Below, piece after piece: positions 16,429 through 27,400 of a DNA stretch of 64,000 nt. Below the pieces are notes generated by a model. That model did not search any database. It worked only from the letters and a program-made list of their open reading frames with translations, and was not told the DNA's origin. Position numbers and translations under genes: made by a program. Location of the stretch: the NCBI RefSeq assembly GCF_950066645.1, contig NZ_CATMFB010000003.1, positions 202,855 through 266,854 of the forward strand, given 5' to 3'. The stretch's first letter is position 1. Each line of letters begins with the position of its first letter. The stretch is from an uncultured Thalassolituus sp. Its GTDB lineage: Bacteria; Pseudomonadota; Gammaproteobacteria; Pseudomonadales; Oceanobacteraceae.

Positions 16429-16935
16429 TTATCGTGACTGAGTAGCGCGATCCTGCGGATACACCACATCGAGTAGCCTGCTGCACTGGCATTCATCTGG
16501 CAGACAGTGCATCAGGCAACTGAGGGTGTCTGCTTCACCCGATGCCTGATCGGCAAATACTTCGTAGAGAATCCTGAGTCCTTCTTTCTCAGCCTCAAGC
16601 TCTGCGCGCTTCAGCAGTTCATACAGCCCGGGCGTTTTATCTTTATCGCACAGGCGGCGCTGCTCACGTACGGGCAGAATCATGGTCTTACGCCAGGCCT
16701 CGTATTCCGGCTGATATCGCTGCTCGATCTCAAGAGGCGCACCGCGTTCCGCGAGCCAGAGCGCTGTAAGCAGCCACAGAACATCGGCGTGATGATGATC
16801 CTGCAGGCGCAGTAATTCGTCAGCGACACCCGGTCTGGCATAGACGTCCAGCGCATAATGCCAAAGCGGTGTATCCGATGGTTCATGGCTTCCATCTATG
16901 GCAAACTTCGCGACCATTGGCTTCATCCCCGGCAT
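16429..16935 (-). CDS. TIGR02444-family protein
   Basis: A 168-aa soluble protein of a conserved uncharacterised proteobacterial family (TIGR02444, DUF2390). The typical pattern is visible: LWHYALDVYARPGVADELLRLQD, shown here only in part, then a DVLWLLTALWLAERG helix, and a basic WRKTMILPVRE stretch. The C-terminal part has a cluster of cysteines (CLMHCLPDECQC) of unclear meaning. Starts at 16926 or 16917 are also possible, since the N terminus has three nearby Met codons and no strong ribosome site. It is divergent from the ABC-F gene with only about 20 bases between the starts. This head-to-head pairing with a YheS-type ABC-F gene is common in gammaproteobacteria as far as I recall. Confidence 0.75.
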   Translation of the reverse strand: MPGMKPMVAKFAIDGSHEPSDTPLWHYALDVYARPGVADELLRLQDHHHADVLWLLTALWLAERGAPLEIEQRYQPEYEAWRKTMILPVREQRRLCDKDKTPGLYELLKRAELEAEKEGLRILYEVFADQASGEADTLSCLMHCLPDECQCSRLLDVVYPQDRATQSR

Positions 16936-16955
16936 CCCGTTTTCTGTGTGTATCT

Positions 16956-18851
16956 ATGATTGAGTTTACTCAGGTTTCCCTGCAGCGTGGAACCAACTTT
17001 CTGTTAGAGAAAGCAAACCTGCGCATTCACGACGGCCAGAAATTGGCACTTATCGGGCCAAATGGCGCCGGAAAATCGAGCCTGTTTGCCTTATTGAATG
17101 GTGAGCTCACTCCGGACGGCGGTGATCTGGCCATGCCATCCAAGTGGCGCATTGCTCATATGAAGCAGGAAGTCGAGGCCAGCAGCCGCTCTGCGCTGGA
17201 TTATGCGATTGACGGTGACCGCCGCTATCGCGATATCGAGCAGGGCATGGCGTCGTCACAAAATGATACAGAGCTGACCCGCTGGATGGATGCGATGGAC
17301 GAGCATCAGGGTTATCAGGTTCCGGTGAAAGCTGAACAACTGCTGCACGGGCTGGGCTTTTCACAGTCTGATCTGCAGCGCCCGGTCAAAGATTTCTCGG
17401 GGGGGTGGCGTATCCGCCTGAATCTGGCGCAGGCGCTGATGATGCCCTCCGACCTTCTGCTTCTCGACGAACCGACCAACCACTTAGATCTTGAGGCCAC
17501 CCTCTGGCTTGAGGGCTGGCTGAAGAAGTATCCCGGCACACTGCTGTTTATCTCTCACGACCGGGATTTTATTGATTCGGTCGCGGATCATATCGTGCAT
17601 CTGCATAACCGGAATCTCACTGTCTACCCGGGCAATTACAGTGCCTACGAACGCATCCGTGCAGAAAAGCTCGCACAACAGCAGACGGTGTATGAAAAGC
17701 AGCAGGAACGTGTTGCTGAAATTGAGAAATTTGTAGCGCGTTTCCGTGCTAAAGCCAGTAAAGCGAAACAGGCGCAGAGCCGCCTGAAAGAACTGCAACG
17801 CATGGAGCTGATTGCCCCGGCGCATGTGGATTCGCCTTTCCGTTTTCAGTTTCCATGTTATGAAAAAATGTCGTCGCCGTTACTCGCGATTGATCAGGCC
17901 GACCTTGGCTACAGTGGCAAAACCATTCTGCCAAAAGTAAAAATATCCATCGTACCGGGTCACCGCATTGGCCTGCTGGGCCCGAATGGCGCCGGTAAAT
18001 CGACACTACTGAAAACACTGTGCGAAGAAATTCCGTTATTAACTGGCGAGCGCAGTACCGGAGAGCATTGCCGGATCGGTTATTTCGCACAACACCAACT
18101 GGAGTCACTCGATGTTAAAGCCTCCGGTGCATTAATTCTTCAACGTCTGAAGCCCAAGGCCAGCGATCAGGAAATCCGTAATTTTCTGGGCGGTTTTGGT
18201 TTTCATGGAGACAAGGCACTGGAAATTATCGAACCATTTTCCGGTGGTGAAAAAGCGCGTCTGGCTCTCGCCTGTGTCGCCTGGATGAAACCAAACCTGC
18301 TGATTCTCGACGAGCCAACTAACCACCTGGATATTGAGATGCGCGAAGCGCTCGCTCTGGCGCTGCAGAATTTCGACGGCGCCATTCTGATCGTCAGTCA
18401 CGACCGCCATCTGCTGAAATCTACGGTGGATGAATACTGGTTGGTTGATCACGGCCGCGTCCAGAGTTTCGACGGCGACCTCGACGACTACCATGACTAC
18501 CTGAACACCCGCGAAGCGATGGCACCTGCAGCCTCTCCGGATGAACAGAATCCGACGTCCGAACCCAGGCCACAGGTGGACCGGAAAGAGCAGAAACGAC
18601 TGGAAGCGGAAAAGCGTCAACGCCTGGCGCCTCTGCGTAAGCAGCAACAGGCCGCCGAGAAAAAAATGGAAAAGCTTCAGACTGAGCTGGCTACCATTGA
18701 AGAAAAGATGGGTGACCCGGGTCTGTACGAAGCCAGCCGGAAAGACGAATTAAATACATTAATTCAGCAGCAGGGAAAACTAAAAAGCGAACTCGATGAG
18801 ATCGAAATGGAGTGGATGGATCTCACCGAACAGCTTGAAGCAGCCGAGTGA
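16956..18851 (+). CDS. yheS: ABC-F ATPase, YheS type
   Basis: A 631-aa soluble protein with two ABC ATPase domains and no membrane segment, the ABC-F layout; members act on ribosomes. Walker A motifs are GPNGAGKSS (about 37-45) and GPNGAGKST (about 345). Signatures are FSGGWRIRLNLAQ and FSGGEKARLALA, and Walker B regions end in LLLDEPTNHLD and LILDEPTNHLD. The interdomain linker is charged and helical, and a C-terminal coiled coil covers about 545-631. Length and architecture match E. coli YheS (637 aa). The start at 16956 is preferred; a longer frame from 16869 overlaps the divergent gene and adds non-conserved residues. The YheS subfamily's precise ribosomal role is less clear than that of EttA. 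Confidence 0.9.
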   Translation: MIEFTQVSLQRGTNFLLEKANLRIHDGQKLALIGPNGAGKSSLFALLNGELTPDGGDLAMPSKWRIAHMKQEVEASSRSALDYAIDGDRRYRDIEQGMASSQNDTELTRWMDAMDEHQGYQVPVKAEQLLHGLGFSQSDLQRPVKDFSGGWRIRLNLAQALMMPSDLLLLDEPTNHLDLEATLWLEGWLKKYPGTLLFISHDRDFIDSVADHIVHLHNRNLTVYPGNYSAYERIRAEKLAQQQTVYEKQQERVAEIEKFVARFRAKASKAKQAQSRLKELQRMELIAPAHVDSPFRFQFPCYEKMSSPLLAIDQADLGYSGKTILPKVKISIVPGHRIGLLGPNGAGKSTLLKTLCEEIPLLTGERSTGEHCRIGYFAQHQLESLDVKASGALILQRLKPKASDQEIRNFLGGFGFHGDKALEIIEPFSGGEKARLALACVAWMKPNLLILDEPTNHLDIEMREALALALQNFDGAILIVSHDRHLLKSTVDEYWLVDHGRVQSFDGDLDDYHDYLNTREAMAPAASPDEQNPTSEPRPQVDRKEQKRLEAEKRQRLAPLRKQQQAAEKKMEKLQTELATIEEKMGDPGLYEASRKDELNTLIQQQGKLKSELDEIEMEWMDLTEQLEAAE

Positions 18852-20627
18852 TTATTGCGTCAGAATCTGGCGCATAGCATTACGCAGAAATGCCGGTTTA
18901 ACCGGCTTATGTAACACGGCCATACCACTCGATGAGAGTGCTTTAATCCGCTCAGGCGCGGTATCTCCGGTGACCATCAGCACAGGCAGGTGCCGGCCTG
19001 TCAGCTGCCTCACTTTCCCGGTCAGTTCCTGTCCGTCCATCTCACCGGGCAAACGGAAATCTGTGATCAGAATATCGCCCCAACCGGGCGATTCGCCAAC
19101 GGCCTGGATACAGGTAGTGGCATCGGCGAAGGCGCGGACATCACAGCCCCAGCCAGCCAGCAACTCTGAAGTACTCTGTCTTACCATGGCATCATCCTCC
19201 ACCAGCAGTACCGGAGTACCGGTGAAATCTCCCACCGGATTTCCCGACGCATAGCTTTCTGCAACGGCAGGAGCAATGTTTTCACTGACCAGTTCAATAT
19301 CGAGTGAGAACTCAGAGCCAAGGCCCGGCGAAGACACCAGCCGTAGAGAATGGCCAAGCAGATCACTGAGGCGGCGGCAGACGGAAAGCCCGAGGCCCAG
19401 CCCTTTCTGGCGGTCCCGCTCCGGATTATTCAGCTGAACAAATTCCTGAAAAATATGATCCTGCTGATCCTGTGGAATCCCCATCCCTGTGTCACGGACA
19501 TACAGGCGCGTAATGAACTTTCCATCTTCCGTCTGCGAGGGTTCTGTTCCCACCGTAATGGTGCCACTTTCTGTGTATTTGATCGCGTTGGCGATCAGGT
19601 TGCGCAGAATATTCCCCAGCAGAACAGGATCACTGCGGACAATGCACTCACAGGGAATGGCGACCAGTGTCAGTGATTTTTCTTCCGCAACCGGCGTGGC
19701 TTCGCGCACGATTGAGCCAATCAGAGAATCCAGGGCAAACGTACTGATATCCGCTTTTACATCCCCCGCATCCAGACGCGAAATATCGAGAAGCTTGCCA
19801 AGCAGATCATCAATCGACGTCACAGCGGAGGTGATATTAGAAATCAGCTGTTGCCCCCGGGGCGTACCTGTTTCCTGCTTAAGACTCTCCGCCAGCAGCG
19901 AAAGCGAATGAACCGGCTGACGCAGATCGTGACTGGCTGCGGCGAGAAACTGGGTCTTGGCACGGCTCGCCGCCTCTGTCAGCCGGTATTGCTCGCCCAG
20001 CGTTTCAGCAAGCCGGATGTTTTTCAGGGTCAGTGCCATCATGTCGTTGAAGGTGCTGCTCGCGGAACGGGCAACGAAGTACGACACGAGGACATAGGCC
20101 AGAAACGCATACCCCATACCCTGATACTGAGGGTCAGCCTGATTCAGACACATATAGATCATGGGAGAGGTCGTGATCACCAGAAAAAGCGTATGACTCT
20201 GCAACCAGACAGCGTTCGTGCTGACAGACGAAATCGTCACGCCGACGATCAGAGTAAACAGCAGCATCTGCTGGGAAAACTCGCCGGCATTAAAAAACAA
20301 TATCCCTGCCACGCCCCAGAGCAGGGCCAGTGAACTGACGCCGGACAGATACATGCCACGCCAGAAATTAAGACTGAAGCGGGCATAGAAACGTCGGTAT
20401 GCCCAGAGCAGTCCTGCACCGAAGGTCTGAATTGCCAGCGCAGCGGCATACCAGAGATAGCCATATACCGCGCCAGCAGGTGGGCTCTGATTAAGAATCA
20501 GCACTGTGGTCAGAATAAAGGTCCCGACGATGATGATAATGATCCGGTCGTACAGGTCCTGCGTCGCGCGCTGACGACGGAAATCGAGAATTTCTCCGTC
20601 GGTCAGTACCAGCTCGTCAGAATTCAT
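18852..20627 (-). CDS. Hybrid sensor histidine kinase
   Basis: A 591-aa membrane kinase. About six membrane helices occupy residues 28-187, with little periplasmic loop, so the signal is probably sensed within or near the membrane. A short coiled linker leads to the HisKA domain with phospho-acceptor His233 in AASHDLRQPVH. The ATPase domain has the N box (NLIANAIKY), G1 (VRDTGMGIP) and G2 (GLGLGLSV). A C-terminal receiver domain has Asp523 (LITDFRLPG) and Lys574. No phosphotransfer domain is present, so the receiver may act as a phosphate sink or brake. The gene lies 13 bases downstream of the NarL-type regulator. Its target is probably the divergent operon at 21427; this is inference. Confidence 0.92.
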   Translation of the reverse strand: MNSDELVLTDGEILDFRRQRATQDLYDRIIIIIVGTFILTTVLILNQSPPAGAVYGYLWYAAALAIQTFGAGLLWAYRRFYARFSLNFWRGMYLSGVSSLALLWGVAGILFFNAGEFSQQMLLFTLIVGVTISSVSTNAVWLQSHTLFLVITTSPMIYMCLNQADPQYQGMGYAFLAYVLVSYFVARSASSTFNDMMALTLKNIRLAETLGEQYRLTEAASRAKTQFLAAASHDLRQPVHSLSLLAESLKQETGTPRGQQLISNITSAVTSIDDLLGKLLDISRLDAGDVKADISTFALDSLIGSIVREATPVAEEKSLTLVAIPCECIVRSDPVLLGNILRNLIANAIKYTESGTITVGTEPSQTEDGKFITRLYVRDTGMGIPQDQQDHIFQEFVQLNNPERDRQKGLGLGLSVCRRLSDLLGHSLRLVSSPGLGSEFSLDIELVSENIAPAVAESYASGNPVGDFTGTPVLLVEDDAMVRQSTSELLAGWGCDVRAFADATTCIQAVGESPGWGDILITDFRLPGEMDGQELTGKVRQLTGRHLPVLMVTGDTAPERIKALSSSGMAVLHKPVKPAFLRNAMRQILTQ

Positions 20628-20640
20628 GAGTCAGCGCTCG

Positions 20641-21267
20641 CTATTCAGTCAGCAGTCCGAGACGGCGGACCTCGTTCAGGCAGGCGGTGCGGTTCGTTAC
20701 CCGGAACAACCGGAACACATCCCGCAGGTGACCTTTGATTGTGTTTTCTGACACATCCAGTTCGCTGGCGATCACTTTATTCGAGAGCCCCTGAGCCAGC
20801 AGATGAAGGATTTCGTGCTGTCGGGGAGTCAGCCGCACCTGCGGGTGCTCCTGTTTCTGGCTGTTAATCAGCTCCTGCCATCCATCCGGCAGATAAATAT
20901 TGCCCGCCAGTACCCGCCGGATCGCTTTAATCAGAACGGCAGGGTCGGACGACTTGGGCAGGAACCCCAGCGCACCGTGATCAAGCGCCTGGCGGGCATC
21001 CGCCAGTGACTCGGATGCGGAAATCATCATCACGGGGCTCCAGACCGATAACTGCTGCAGACGCCGGATCAGGGTGAGGCCGCTGACGCCCGGCAGGTTA
21101 AGGTCCATCAGAATCAGGTCCGGCTGCTCGCTCATCTGCGCCAGAAAGCGTTCTGCTTCTTCCGCGCTGCGGACCTGTGTGGTCGTGCAGGGGGCCAGTG
21201 ACTGCTCCAGCAGCCCTGCCAGTCCCCCTGCGAATAATAGGTGGTCATCAATGATCAGGTAGTGCAT
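20641..21267 (-). CDS. NarL/LuxR-type response regulator
   Basis: A 208-aa regulator with an N-terminal receiver domain and a C-terminal LuxR-type helix-turn-helix. The phosphorylation site is Asp55 in LMDLNLPG; acidic residues IIDDH lie at 5-9 and the conserved Lys is in LPKSSD near 105. The DNA-binding domain at about 146-206 reads LTPRQHEILHLLAQGLSNK, then SENTIKGHL, as in NarL. It is the first gene of a two-gene operon with the hybrid kinase. The start is 159 bases from the start of the giant exported-protein operon on the opposite strand, which is therefore a natural candidate target. Confidence 0.92.
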   Translation of the reverse strand: MHYLIIDDHLLFAGGLAGLLEQSLAPCTTTQVRSAEEAERFLAQMSEQPDLILMDLNLPGVSGLTLIRRLQQLSVWSPVMMISASESLADARQALDHGALGFLPKSSDPAVLIKAIRRVLAGNIYLPDGWQELINSQKQEHPQVRLTPRQHEILHLLAQGLSNKVIASELDVSENTIKGHLRDVFRLFRVTNRTACLNEVRRLGLLTE

Positions 21268-21279
21268 CCATTCTCCCTA

Positions 21280-21346
21280 AAGGCCATCACAGGCCTTATT
21301 GGCAGCACTGTCGTCTCGCGACAGGGCCATACGAAAGTATCGGCCC
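21280..21346. promoter_or_regulatory. Three consecutive inverted repeats in the divergent gap before the giant operon
   Basis: Three stems lie head to tail. AAGGCC/GGCCTT occupies 21280-21297 with a 6-base spacer. CTGTCG/CGACAG occupies 21308-21324 with a 5-base loop. GGGCCATAC pairs with GTAT-C-GGCCC at 21324-21346, a 9-bp stem with one bulged C and a GAAA loop of the stable GNRA type. They sit between the response-regulator start at 21267 and the lipoprotein start at 21427. If transcribed rightward they would form a structured leader; the first repeat could instead be a protein site. No match to a known riboswitch class was recognised. Confidence 0.5.
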
Positions 21347-21426
21347 TAATGTACTCTATTAAGCCCCCTGAAATCAGCGGAAAATTGCACACTCTGGTAA
21401 TCACCATGAGTTCAGGGACGTTTCTG

Positions 21427-24400
21427 ATGGACAAGACCACTCGCCATGTCGTTTTTATCCTGATGACAGCAGCGCTCGTCAGCGGCTGTGACTCAGGAAG
21501 TTCCGGGCAGGAAGACCCGGTCACCCCGCCCGTCACCCCGGCACCCGGCAATACGGAGGTCGTTATCTCCGGTGTTGTTGAAAAAGGGCCATTTCAACAG
21601 ATGCAGATGAATGCCTGGACAATGGACGGTAACGGTCAGCGCTCACCGCTACCAGCAGAGGTGAACGGCAATCAATATGCTGTGTCTGCGCAGGAAGGAG
21701 AGATTGTCTTCCTTGAAGCGTCGGGCACCTTTACCAACGAATTCAGTGGCGAACTGCAACCGCTCGACCAACCTCTGCGCGCCATCACCCCCGCCGATGG
21801 TCAGCCTCAGAACATCAACCTGTTCACCGATCTCGCTGCACGATGGGCGATGACTCAGTCTGACACGCCAGATGCAGGCCTGATAAAACAGGGGGAACAG
21901 GAAACGATGCGCCTCCTCGGCCTGCCACCAGAAACAGACCCCGGGCAGCTGGGCTTCGCTGCTATCAGGGAAGGCGCCGGCCTGAGCGACCCGTCGGTGC
22001 AACTGCTGCTGTTCTCTGCCTTCGTGCTTTCTGAGCAGGGCGATCTTCCCGCTGGAGGGCTGGGTGCCGCTTTTGACACCTTCAGAGAAACCTTTGGCCC
22101 CGTGCCGGATGGCGGCCAACCACCCATGGACTTCTTTGCCGGCATGGACCCGCAATGGCTGCTGGATGCGGTTATTAATGCCGGTGTCCTGAGCGATTTA
22201 CCGCCGCTGAACCTGGGTGAGATGCCCGTGTTCGTGTGCGATCCACTATGTCACTGGTTCGACCCAGAGACACCGAGCATCAGCCTGAGCGGGACGACCA
22301 TCTACGAATCAGACGGTGTCGCCACTGTCACTCTGAGCCGCACCGGCACAGACCTCGGCGATCTGGATGTGACGCTGAACATTGCCTCTGCAAGTGCCAT
22401 CCCTGGCGAAGATTATCTGACGCCGGCCACCACCCTGACCTTCGCGGGTAGCGACCGCACGCTGGATATCCCTCTTGAGTTAATCATCGATACACAGGCA
22501 GAAGTGGATGAAACCATCACGGTCAGTATCAATACCGCCACAGACGCTGGCGGCAACGACGTCACGCTCGGTCAGAGCAGCGCAACAATCACCATCAAAG
22601 ACGGTGCGCCTGTTCTGGCGGGCAGCGCGGTTGCTCCCACCCGGCTTTGCCTGATCAGCAGTGGTCAGGGTGACGAACTCGCCGCCGACAGCAGTTTTTC
22701 AGCACCTCTGACAGACCATTGTCAGAACCCGACCGACCCGCAGGTATTACTCACGGACGAGTTACCCCTGCTGCGTCTGGGTGTCGGCCTGCAGGACAGC
22801 TGCAGCAGTGGCTGTAGCGATCAGCTGATCAATCTCTCGCTCGCCCGGGGTGGCGACTCGCCATCATCAGTGACTCTGGGCCAGTACCGCTTTCCCGCCA
22901 ACTCCATATCCCCGAGCGATGGCATCACTGAACTGCCGGTCGTCGCGTTGAATGACGCCGCAGCACTGCAACTGCTGCAGGGTGCCGCCGCGGCTGGTGA
23001 TCCGGTTGAATTCATTGCGGCATCAGCCACTGACTCTGCCCTGGAGGTGTCTTCTTCCAGCCCCCTGCTCATTCCTCTGCCTTCTCAGGCAGAATTCGGT
23101 GATCGTACGCTGCACTTCGAAAACCCGGTGATCGACAGTGCTCTGTCCTGCCCGGAGGGGAGTCTCGGCATATCCGATACCTACGGCTACCTGTTGAGCG
23201 ATGCCGCCCCCGACGCAACCGTCGGTATTCCGGGCAGTGCCTGTATTGATATCACTTCTCTCAATGCGGCAACACCGGCGTCGGTAGCCCAGGCAGATAT
23301 CGATATCGGCACCTGGGTCTCAGAACTGCCGGAGTGGCATTTTATGCAGCTCGAGGTCTTGGATGGCGCCCCCTCCGGCGACCAGCTCGCCAGCAGCGCC
23401 TCGCCTCTGTTTATCTGGGATTACAACACCCTGGTGCCCGGCATCACAGTCACCACCTACGTTGGCGCAGAGCACCTGCCGTTTCTGTACGCCATCAGCG
23501 ACGCCCGCCTGACCGAGCGAGGACTCGAACTGGCATACAGCGGCACACGGCTGCGCACGCAAACCGGCTTCGCCAGCAACGACCCCCGCGCCAACGCAGG
23601 GTTCTCTAACCTCAGCCCCTATCTCAGTGGCCAGTCCGGCAGCCTGTTACTGACCGTCGATGGCATCAGCGCCAACACAAACTTCAATGCCCGGGGCGCG
23701 GTATCCGCCTACCCGCTGGGAATGATTGAGTGGGGTGGATTCACAGCCCAGGTCAACCAGGGCGAGCTGGCTCCCTCTGATGCTTATATTGAATACACAC
23801 TGGCCCAGCAAAGTACCGGCTGTGCCGATCTCAGCTGTACCGCGAACGGCAGTAACCGTTATGAATTGAGTGCCGCAGCGGCACAGATTTCAGCGCATGG
23901 CATCATGGCCACCGGCGGTACACTGGCCAGTGATGCCACCTTAAGCTGGGGCGCCAACATTGCGGGCAACGCCTGGTCATCGGCAGATGCCACACTCGCC
24001 GGAGCCTCCGTCAGTCTGAACCTGCCCGGAAATGCACCCGCCAGCATAGACTCGGCGGCTGATCTGCTGCAGGCCCACCGGACAGCAAACACGATCGCGG
24101 CGCCGGGCTCGGATGACTTTATCCGTGGCAACCAGTTCCCTCCGGGACTGACATTCGGCCCTGAGACTTACGCCAACGCTTCGGAGGGCCAACCCGAAGC
24201 GGGTTCTGGCAGTCTTCTCACGGGAACCGACCTGACGCTGACAACCACATCCGGCAGTGTGTCTCTCGACAGCAGCCCCGCCACCAAGTGGGTGGTACGC
24301 AGCGACGGGGTCACTGGGGTATACAACGCCCAGCCGGACAGCCTGCCGGTCTCTGCAACCCTGCAGGGCTACGACTTTACCTTCGACCGCTTTGCAATTC

Positions 24401-27400
24401 GTACACGGATGAACGAAGTCGACGAGTACAACTGGGTTGATGGAGGCCTGGTTCTTAACGGTGACGCCGGTGGCAACGATGGCTGGGAAATTAATTTCAC
24501 CAATCAGGTCATCGCCTGTGACGGTGCATTAGGCCGCTCGGTTCTGTCAGAAGAACAATGCGGTGGTAAGACCTGCCAGCTCGCCAGCTGGCGCGCTGAC
24601 AGTGAGTTGCTCGATATGAGTTTCAGCCCGCTGGCCTCATGCAGTGCCACCAGCCAGGCCATGGAGCTGGGCATGGAAAGCCATTTCCTCGCACTCGATA
24701 AACCCGTGATGCTGAGCACCCGCTGGAACCCGGATGGCACTCTGATCGACTCACACGCCCATGCGCTGGATCAGTACCGGCTCGATCAGCGCGACGGAAC
24801 GGAAGGCTTTCCGCTACAGATGAGTGCCGCCAACCTGCTCCCGGTTCTGGACGTGAATACCGGAACAGAAACCGTACGGTACGGCACCTTAGGTATGAAG
24901 GGCCGGGTCGCCCTGCCGTTCTGGAATGCACTCGACACCGAAGGACGCCTGGCCAACACACTGAGTTTCGGGCTGCCCTCCCCGGAGCCGAGCGTCCTGG
25001 TCAACGAAAACCAGATGAGCCTGCTGCTCAGTGAAAAACCGCAGGCACTGAATATGGATCTGCTCAGCCACATTAACAGCGAAGCCAGGTTTGATCTGGA
25101 TGGCCGCTATGACTGGGGCAACACCGGCATGGGCTTCAGCCTGCCCGTCTATTACGCCGACACAAACACCAGCGAACAGGCGACCTTTATCGGACGGACT
25201 TTAAGCAAAGACCTGTATGTCATGGAGGTAAATGCCGGCATTAACTTTATCGAACCCGTGCGCACCAGCCTGAGCTTTGGCGCCAGCGCCGATTTTGAAA
25301 AGCTGCGTGAAGTCCGCTTTCAGATCGAACTGGGCAAAGGTGACGGGCTTGCGAAAGTTGATGACCTGCTGATCACTGCGCGCATCATCGACGACCCGGT
25401 GATCGAACCCACGTTTAATATCGTGAACACTCAGGTTGAGCGGGTAAACCGGTTTGCCGGACGCGGCATTGATGAGCTGATCGAACAAGCCCTGCTGGAA
25501 GCGTTAGAACAGACCGGAGCGGCCGTAGGCTCTGCCCTGCCAACGAACGAAGATCCGTTTGATACCCTGGCAGGAGGCCTCGCCCGCCTGCGTTCGATAC
25601 CCGGCGAGATCACCAATCTGCTGGATGAACGTCTGTTCGCACCTGCCACAGAAGGCGTCGACCAGCTTGAACAACGGCTGCGTCAGCCACTGCAGGACAT
25701 GATCAACGATATCTATGCGCTGCCTGCAAACGATCCTGTTCCACAAAGCGTCTACGATCAGTTGGATAATGCACAGGCTCAATTGAGCACCGCCATCACA
25801 AAAATCGAGCGGCCGTTTGATCAGTTCGGGCAACTGCAGCAGGAAGTGCAGGGCAAGATCAACGACGCCGGCGACATCATCAGCAAAGTCAGGAATGCCC
25901 AGCAGGAAATCGGGCTGATTCTGACCGATGTGACCGATGTCGTAACCGCACAATGCAGCAACAGTGGCACTCTGGGCGCCGAAGTGAATGGCTATCTGCA
26001 ATCGAGTCTGACCGGCGTTGCCGACCTGCGCACACTCGCAGGCCTGCTTCAGGGGTCAGATCTGCTGGTCGTGGTGGCTGATCTGGCTGCGGATGATCCG
26101 CAGGTCAGGGAGAACCTGATCAAAGCCCAGCAGAAAATTCAGGATGCTGCCTCCGAAATCACAACACGCCTGAATACGGCGGAAGACGCACTACGCAGTC
26201 ACCTCTGCAACAGCGACATCAGCGCACTGCTGAGCGACGCCAACCATCTTCTGACACAGATTAACGACGCCGTCACCGTCATCGATGCCTCCATCACCGA
26301 CGTCAACAACGCCGTGACAGAGGCTGGTCATGCTGCCCGCCAGCTGGAGGCGCAGCTACTGACCCCATTAACGAAATTTCAGTCAATGCTGACTCAGGCC
26401 AGCCAGACGCTTCGTGACGCGGGCACCAGCTCGGACGGTCCTGCACTGGTTGCGCTGCTCGATACGCAGCTTGCCGCGGTCACCGAGCAGGAACTCAATT
26501 GTATTGTGCAGCGCGATATCAGTACTCCCTGCAACGATATCTTTGCGGTCACCATCGCCCCGGTAAAAACGGAGATTCAGATCCTTCGGAATACCGCCAT
26601 TGCTCAGCTGGAAGACGCCGCCAATCAGCATATTCCGGATGTGGCCTACCTGAACGCCGCACAGCTGCGTGGCCAGCTGGTCGGGCACATCATGAACAGT
26701 GCGCCGGTACGCACCGTCCGCGAGGCCGTGAATACCCAGCTGGTCGAGGTAATGCGTCAGCTCCAGAACGCACTGCTGACTCTGACCGATAAAGCCAATG
26801 AGGCAGTACAGGTGGCGCTGCAGAAGGTCGAAAATCAGGCCAACGAAGCGCTCGATACCGCTCTGGCACCGGTGAAGAATATCCCCCTCACCAGTGCCTC
26901 ACTGGACGGTTTCGCCACGATTGCAGGCAACGATCTGGAGCGGCTGCATATCGATGCAGAATGGACCATGCTGCCCTCAACGGAAGGCGACCCGGGCAAC
27001 ACCTTCGGCGCTGCACTGGATGCCGTCAGCTGGGATGCGAATGGTAAAGCGGCGGGGTGTGATGCGGGTGGCGACACTGGCAGTAACCTCGATGTCACGA
27101 TTTCAGTGCTCAACGTACCCGCTAACATCGGCGAGTCTGAGCTGAACCTGGCCAAGGTCTATCTTGGCTTTACCCTCGATGGTGCATCCCCGATCGGAGT
27201 TGCCGGTGGTCTGCGCGCCGAGGGTGAAATCAAATTCACTGAGTTTCAGATTTACGACCCCGCCTTTGCCGCAGGCCTTGGTAAGAAAGAGATTTATCTC
27301 GGCGCCGCAGCAGGTGCGGTATTCAGTGCGATTCAGGCAGAAGTCGCCTTCCTTGCCGGCAAGACCTGCAATCAGGACGTTCTCATGGATCTGGATCCCA

